A DNA stretch of 64,000 nucleotides from Sepiola atlantica (lineage: Eukaryota; Mollusca; Cephalopoda; Sepiida; Sepiolidae): the NCBI GenBank assembly GCA_963556195.1, contig OY744520.1:153837607-153901606 (forward strand). Reading direction: 5' to 3'. This document shows, in pieces, positions 58,395-64,000 of this stretch. Each line of letters opens with the position of its first letter. Position 1 is the first letter of the stretch. Made by a program: the position numbers and the translations under genes. Under the pieces are notes generated by a model. The model did not search any database and was not told the origin of the DNA. It was given only the letters and a program-made list of their open reading frames with translations.

Positions 58395-59321
58395 GGGGGG
58401 GGAGATAATGTCTTAATGCGCATTTATTTATGTATATCCCACTTTTACAGTAAGAGATGCTATAGTATTTTTGCATCTCTTCTAAACACTGTCCAAGTCT
58501 AATAATATTAAACCAGTAGTGACAATGGGGTGTAGCTTTACAATGGTAGAATATAGATTAAAATAAGTAACGTTAATGCTGACGTCAATTAATGTCTAAT
58601 ATAGAAAAACAAAACACAACATGAGTGTAGGGAACAAGCCAGCAGAAGGAATGGAAGACAACTAGAGACTAGTAAAATGGCTCAAATAAGATATTGGAAA
58701 TATCTCTCTATGCCATTGCAATTGCAGGCTAGTATTATAAGATTTGGATAGTGTTTAGGAATTATGACGACCCATTATTGGTTATTTGAATCATCTGTAT
58801 CTATAAAAGTATGGTTGACATAAATATAGCTGTTGAGAAACCTACGCCCTTCCATATTAAAAAAACACTGTTACAAGTATGAATGTTGATTTCATTACTA
58901 AGATAATCATTTAAAAAAATTAGCACATTGTATCAATTTTGTTGTTTAGTGAGCGAATGTTGCAACTTACTGAGAGAAAAAATACGTAATTCGTATGAAT
59001 TAACATGTTACAATCTTTTGTTCGCGTTTGTTTCCCCATTAGAATCAGGTATTAACGGTAAGGACAACTTGAAGCTTGCCAAAATCCAAAGTGAAAATGG
59101 TGCGTTGGAACCGACATGAGTCGATTACAGCACGTCGAGTTGCCAGTCATTGTCAGTATCCACTTAATAACCGCCACTTCTCGTGTCAGTATTATTACTT
59201 AAGAAGAGGGTTAAACACGTACATTTTAGTCTTTTTGCTGAGTGAGCAAATTTCACAATTCAGTTAATTCACCATGGAATTTCCCATGTTTCAACTTTTA
59301 TTTTGATTTGTTATTTTTCAG
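57987..59321. other. Non-coding stretch, probably intron 1 of the EGFR-like gene
   Basis: No exon is recognised. It holds a (GA)n tract at 58321-58396. The acceptor TTATTTTTCAG ends at 59321. Confidence 0.5.
58321..58396. repeat. (GA)n microsatellite
   Basis: About 70 bp of GA. Confidence 0.96.
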
Positions 59322-59681
59322 TTTGCCTTGGTACAGATCTGGGAATGTCGATCTCTGGAGACGCTGCGACTCGATACGCCCGCTACAAGAACCGTTACTC
59401 AAACTGTACATATGTGGACGGCAACCTGGAGCTGAAGTTCCTTGACCAGGATCGAGACTACGACCTCAATTTCCTGAAAGATATCCGGATTGTCACCGGA
59501 TACGTCCTCATCATCGGGATATATGCGCGTTACGTGCCGCTACACAGTCTTCAAATCATTCGCGGCCACAACAGATTTGAATGGACAGATGGCGGCTTCT
59601 GCAGCTTGTGTGTCATTATGAACCACAAGGCCAACGATTCTGAGATCGGTCTTCGCGAACTCCAGTTACCGGCCCTCACAG
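59322..59681 (+). CDS. EGFR: EGFR-like exon: receptor L domain
   Basis: 360 bp. Acceptor TTTTTCAG at 59314-59321, donor GGTAAATAG with GT at 59682. The first two bases complete a codon and the last base starts one (phase 1 at both ends). A longer frame that runs upstream to 59303 is intron read-through. Confidence 0.92.
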
Positions 59682-61747
59682 GTAAATAGCGATTAGGGTA
59701 GACGCATGCGCACATCCATACACAAACATGTATGTACAAAACTTTATTTATTTACTCAATTTTTGCACAAGGTTTAATTAAGGTGAAGGTGTCCGCAAGA
59801 CTGCTGTTTAACAGTAGCCTGCATAACTAGTGGATTCAGTTCGATTCATACTACAACATCTTAATAATTGATGCCATTAGTGGTACCAAAATTGATATGC
59901 AAGCTGTTATCGAGTATCAAATCTCATGCTATTTCAGAGTGCTTAAAAATACAGGATCTTTTCAATATAAACGCTAGTCTCTGAATTTACAAACACTTAA
60001 GTAAGGGAGATAATTCTTTCTTGCAAACAACAGGATTCTTTACATAAACCAGGAAATCTAGCAGAGTTAATTTACACGTACTTTTGTAACTATTAGAAAT
60101 AGAAAACAGCTGTTGATAAGAGAAACATTGTTAAATCAGAATAAAACCACAGATGTTAAAATGGAGCGTTCAATGTGCTTTCCTTAAAAGATTGTACAAC
60201 GATATAGACGGTCTAGATAGCTTTCAGTCGCCATTTGGATGACTTTAAACGGAGTTTTTCTAAACGTCTGTCGAACCAGTTTTCTTTACGAGTTTTATGT
60301 CTGTGAAATCTCTCCGTAATTTAACTTGATGTGAAATGAAACTGAACAGTGAAATCCATTACGTCTAGATCTGGATTTTTAGTCTCATTCGTTTGGTTCA
60401 ATGCAGCCAAGAGAATTGACTCTTAATATTTGAATTCTTGAAATGGGAGGTTGTGTTCGTAATATACACCCCTGAAACCTTTTAAATACACTAAGGAAAC
60501 TCAAATTCGGAGAATATTTATTGATTGATGTCTAATACATATCGTTAAAATTATACAAAAATCGGAGATACCTGAATTTTCACGAAGCGCTTCTACCCCT
60601 TATTTGCCTCCTCTCATAAAACTAAATTAACAAGCCGAACAATATTCCAAATTTCATTGGAAACTTTGAGGAAGTATACATTTTTATTAATGCTCAGAAA
60701 CACTTTATTTTTTATATTCTTATGGCCATGCATGAAATGCCCCAAAACCTTTTATGACATTTTTAGGATGAAAACAATTTAAAACTTGAATAAAATAAAA
60801 AATTTAAATTGTGTTCCCAAATTCATAATAATCGGTTAATTAGTTTAAGAGTGATTCCTTTACATATAAATGTAAGAACTTCTACATATACCTAACTTTA
60901 TATAAATAGAGATGATGATGTTAAGCACAGTGTTCTAAGTAGAACTTTATACGAACTCGCTTTAGCGCAACGTAATATTCTTCACAAAAAGGTAATCACT
61001 TATTCATGCACCAGAAAGGTTTCCACATTCAAGTCTCTTTATGGCTGTATCACAATTAGATGGAACCACTTTATCTGGAATATGATGTAATAATGCAGTT
61101 GAAATGTTGCAACGAGCTCGACGACCATGCACTAATAATAGGAATATACGTAGTGTATACAAATGTAAACGGACAAGGCCACTTATTTACGGTTTCATTT
61201 CAATTATACAAATTGAAGATTCCTACCTCGCTTTATTGACAGAGAAAAATATTCCTGACATTTATTTTACGGGGGATAAAACTACACAAATTCTTATTTA
61301 TGGAAGACTTCTGTAGTTAACTTATATTAATATGGTAGAAATATTTCAACAATGTTAATAAGCAGATGCCAACACAATTCTAATCAGTTCTTTTGTTCCG
61401 GCTTAAATCGTGATGTTCGAACTAACAAAACGTTACAGCTAGTCTAACTCTTTTCTAATTTAGGCTTATTAATCGATGTAAACACGTATTTAATCTAATT
61501 ATGCGTTTCTTTTTTAATTTTACTATTTTTACTTTTAGAGATAAGCCTAGGCAATGTTGTGATTTATAAGAATAACTTCCTCTGCTTCATCGATACAATC
61601 ACTTGGACTCTGATCGTTCCACGTTCATCGCAAGTCACCGTCGTTTACGATGAAGCAAGATCAACGTGTAAGTACATTTTTCTTCTCTCTCTCTTCCTCT
61701 CCCTCTCTGTTTTTCTCTCTCTTTCTCTCTCTCTCTTTCTCTCGTTA

Positions 61748-61792
<45 letters not shown>

Positions 61793-63802
61793 TAGTTATA
61801 TATATATAGTCTAAAGAAGCTTTGCGTTATTTAAAAAAAAAAGAGAAAAAAAAAGGAAAATGCAGTTTAAATTCCCAGAGAAACTAACTAAATCCGAAAT
61901 ATTGCAGACTGAACATTCGTTCGAAAATTCATAAATAAAAAAATATAATAGTAATATATATTTATAATGAATGAACCAGCAACACTTGCTCCAGCTATGG
62001 GTAAAATACAAATTGTGATCAATTAATTACATATAAGGAATCGTTTACAATAGTTGATTTGCCGTAAAAGAGACAAACCAAACAAAAAAACAAAACAAAA
62101 AACAGACCAAACAAAACCAAACAAAACCAAACAAAACAAAACCAAATTAAATCAAACAATTGTTCGTCATGTCTATTTATATTTCTTTTCGATCTGGAGA
62201 TTTAATGTCAAAGAAAAATTTCAAAAAGTAAATCTGTTAACGTATTGTTTGTTTGCTTATAGTGTAATATATTTTTAAAACCCATTGCGAAATCAGATTA
62301 AGAATAGCAATGACGTAGGCAATTTATAGTATTTTATCTGTATGTTAATATTTTATTAATATTGTACACTTATTTCTATTTGAACATTAAAAGCATGAAT
62401 TAAAATGTGCTTAATAAATAGAAATGCCCCAAAAGGCATAACAAATAATTAAATACACGTCTTAACTTTCCTTTAAAAATTAATGGAATTGCTCTTCTAC
62501 AATATTGAAAAATAAAACAATGTTCTTTATTCAAATTAATCGTCTCATATTTCGAGTTTATTGTTATCTTTTAATACAATTAAAGTCTCGTTAAATGTAA
62601 TTAAAATCTCTTAAGATGCCATCCACATCTTTTAAAAATTAATTCAAAAAGAAAGAAGTTTATTTATATTGTTTTAGAATTTTTGTCAATTATTTATAGG
62701 ACGAGTGTTTTGTTTTATATTTAATTTAAGACCCATCTCCTCATCAACGTTACTATTTATTTTTCGATTAAGTTTCGACCGATGTGCCATCCGGCCTTCT
62801 TCATGTCTTAAAATCAAAACATAAAAACTGTTTATAATGTTAGGTTTAATTAGGTTCAGTTATGTGCATACTCTGGATAGCTTCACCACATGCTTGAGAA
62901 TAAGATTCCGCGACTCATCCCTGGTTTTTGAACTAGGAGTCACTTTTTCTGTTGTATCATCAGATGTGTTCTTTAGCAATTTATACTGAAGGCATCTTCA
63001 GAGCTGGATAAGTATACGGTTCGCCAGAATCTGCACACCTCTTTTCTCTGCCGATTGTCGCTTTTACAGTTCCTGTTTCCTTGAACAGTGCACTTTACCG
63101 GTGTCAAAAATTATATTACCCGAAGCTGCGATGTTCTCTCTGTCGAAGCATCCGTTTGTCGATTTTCGCCGCGGGAACGACAATTACCCGTGAAAAATAG
63201 AGGGACTTTTGTTCAAGGTTTCCTCCTCTAGATCCGTCGTGTTCTGTCTATGTTATATTAACAGGCTAACCCCGTGAAGGATGCAACTCCTCACCGCGCA
63301 CGGACGGTCATTGCCTACAAGGAAGTTGTATTTTGCGCATAACATAGTGATAGAATGCATGGAGACAAGTCGAGGATGCCACACATAGACCATATCGGAA
63401 AGGGGCCACTCCGCTACGAACCCGTCAGTCTGGATGTATAAGAACATTAATGATAGATGAAATGCGATTGCTTAAATGCGATTGCAGCTACATTGAATAC
63501 GGGAAAAACATCACCATTAACAATATTAATGAAGAATGCCGGATTGCATATCGTTTGAAATTCAGTAGAAAAATAGAAAGAACCGGCCAGGACAATAGTC
63601 CAGAAGAGAAATGATGCAAATAATTATTTTAGAAATGTATATTTAAACATGTCATTAACATATTTTTGTTCTTTCTCTCTATATTTTTTAGCGTTAAACA
63701 ATATTTTCTCTTTTGCAGGTTATGGTTGTAACCATGGCTGCCATAAACTACGGACGGACACCATCAGCTGCTGGGGATTAAGCTTAGATATGTGCCAAAC
63801 AC
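59322..63802 (+). CDS. EGFR: EGFR/ErbB receptor tyrosine kinase, N-terminal ectodomain exons (partial; join of 59322-59681, 61539-61667, 63719-63802)
   Basis: Single-pass membrane receptor that binds EGF-type ligands, dimerises and signals through a cytoplasmic tyrosine kinase. Only the outer N-terminal part is here. The three exons give 191 codons in one frame after splicing. The first (about 120 residues) is a receptor L domain: CLGTDLGMSISGD, GNLELKFLDQDRDYDLNFLK, GYVLIIGIYARYVPLHSLQI then IRGHNRF, and GLRELQLPAL. These follow the order of vertebrate EGFR domain I (VCQGT, GNLEI, LSFLK, GYVLIAL, LQIIRG, LKELP). The second begins EISLGNVVIYKNNFLCFIDT and ends the L domain (compare EILHGAVRFSNNPALCN). 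The third starts the furin-like Cys-rich region: CYGCNHGCHKL, then SCWGLSLDMCQT. Every intron is phase 1 with GT/AG. The signal-peptide exon must lie upstream, and the gene continues past the window end. The L domain is also shared by insulin receptors, but the IIRG and SCWG context favours ErbB. Confidence 0.92.
59682..61538 (+). other. Intron of the EGFR-like gene
   Basis: 1857 bp. 59795-59855 has a weak tRNA-like B-box (GTTCGATTC) and may be a SINE. 60480-60590 repeats a phrase from 57060-57160 (GAAGAATATTTATTRATTGA, GATGTCTAATAC), so a dispersed repeat is present. Confidence 0.85.
61539..61667 (+). CDS. EGFR: EGFR-like exon: end of L domain
   Basis: 129 bp. Acceptor ACTTTTAG ends at 61538, donor GTAAGTAC starts at 61668. 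Encodes EISLGNVVIYKNNFLCFIDT, then ITWTLIVPRSSQVTVVYDEA and RST. The split codon joins the next exon to give Cys. Confidence 0.92.
61681..61810. repeat. (TC)n-(TA)n microsatellite right after the splice donor
   Basis: TC tract with interruptions, then about 30 bp of TA. It begins only about 13 bp after the donor. Confidence 0.93.
62078..62155. repeat. (CAAAACCAAA)n-like simple repeat
   Basis: A-rich CAAAAC/CAAACC units. Confidence 0.85.
62731..62830 (-). repeat. Decayed hammerhead-like motif
   Basis: The minus strand has ATGAAGA (for CTGAAGA), a strong stem II GGCCGGATG/CATCGGTC and an intact GAAAC. AAGAC before the core and GTCTT about 75 nt later could form stem I. The first core base is mutated. 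Confidence 0.45.
63719..63802 (+). CDS. EGFR: EGFR-like exon: start of furin-like Cys-rich region
   Basis: 84 bp. Acceptor TTTTGCAG ends at 63718, donor GTGAGTGA starts at 63803. Cysteine pattern CYGCNHGCHK...SCWG...MC, matching the first Cys-rich module of ErbB receptors (CxxC-xxC...CWG...C). Confidence 0.9.
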
Positions 63803-64000
63803 GTGAGTGAACATACACACGAACTATTACAATTGATTTTATAGTCGACATATTTTATTATAATGTACTTATATTTAAACAGTCAAGTTATTATTTTATC
63901 ATCTAACATATAAAGTTATCTTGTCGGATTTTCAAACATAGACCCGTCGATACTTGATTTGGACTAGCCCATTTTTTCGTTTATTTCCTTCCACTATGTT
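63803..64000 (+). other. Start of the next EGFR-like intron
   Basis: No further exon before the window ends. Confidence 0.7.

Larger units (their letters stand above)
61668..63718 (+). other. Intron of the EGFR-like gene
   Basis: 2051 bp. Contains (TC)n-(TA)n at 61681-61810, a CAAAACCAAA-type repeat at 62078-62155 and a decayed hammerhead-like motif at 62731-62830. Confidence 0.85.

Noticed and set aside
58928..59119. Upstream EGFR exon or signal peptide
   Set aside because: The frame has no signal-peptide pattern, no acceptor/donor pair in matching phase and no ErbB motif.

Overview
The window is animal nuclear DNA. It has GT/AG-spliced exons, introns full of transposon relics, and very long (TA)n, (TC)n, (CA)n and (TTA)n microsatellites. 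The mix of Penelope-like elements, hammerhead-ribozyme repeats, tRNA-, 5S- and U2-headed SINE-like repeats, Merlin and mariner elements, together with a single-type EGF-receptor gene, fits a lophotrochozoan. I would guess a cephalopod such as an octopus. That species guess is inference from repeat content, not from a marker gene.

Only one host gene can be supported. It is the 5' half of an EGFR/ErbB receptor tyrosine kinase on the + strand, at the right end. Three consecutive exons (59322-59681, 61539-61667, 63719-63802) encode the first receptor L domain and the start of the furin-like cysteine-rich region. All their junctions are phase 1 and join in frame. The signal-peptide exon and everything after the first Cys-rich exon lie outside the window or were not found.

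The rest is mobile or tandem DNA. From left to right: a 29-bp minisatellite (1-1400); a dispersed repeat pair (2810-3253, 13562-13995); an RTE-like LINE relic (12130-13143); a 37-bp minisatellite (16290-16945); a complete Tc1/mariner-superfamily transposon with an unbroken 352-codon transposase (17100-18430); a cluster of fold-back units, two of them with hammerhead-ribozyme cores, set between TA tracts (22932-23673); a second fold-back with two complete predicted type-I hammerheads (30081-30290); a Merlin element with long terminal inverted repeats (30767-31997); a mariner fragment (37138-38172); 5S-derived and U2-derived SINE-like repeats (25-44 kb); LINE 3' ends; a decayed DD34D mariner (47219-48499); a Penelope-like element with two 368-bp direct terminal repeats (50669-53847); a third hammerhead fold-back (54330-54843); and a jockey/CR1-type LINE relic (55740-57030).

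The most notable pattern is the repeated association of TA microsatellites with Penelope/hammerhead units and other repeats. TA tracts sit directly at their ends at many independent places. The hammerhead pair at 30105-30264 is the best new-looking item: every helix of the three-way junction can be paired from the sequence, on both strands, with predicted cleavage after GUA.
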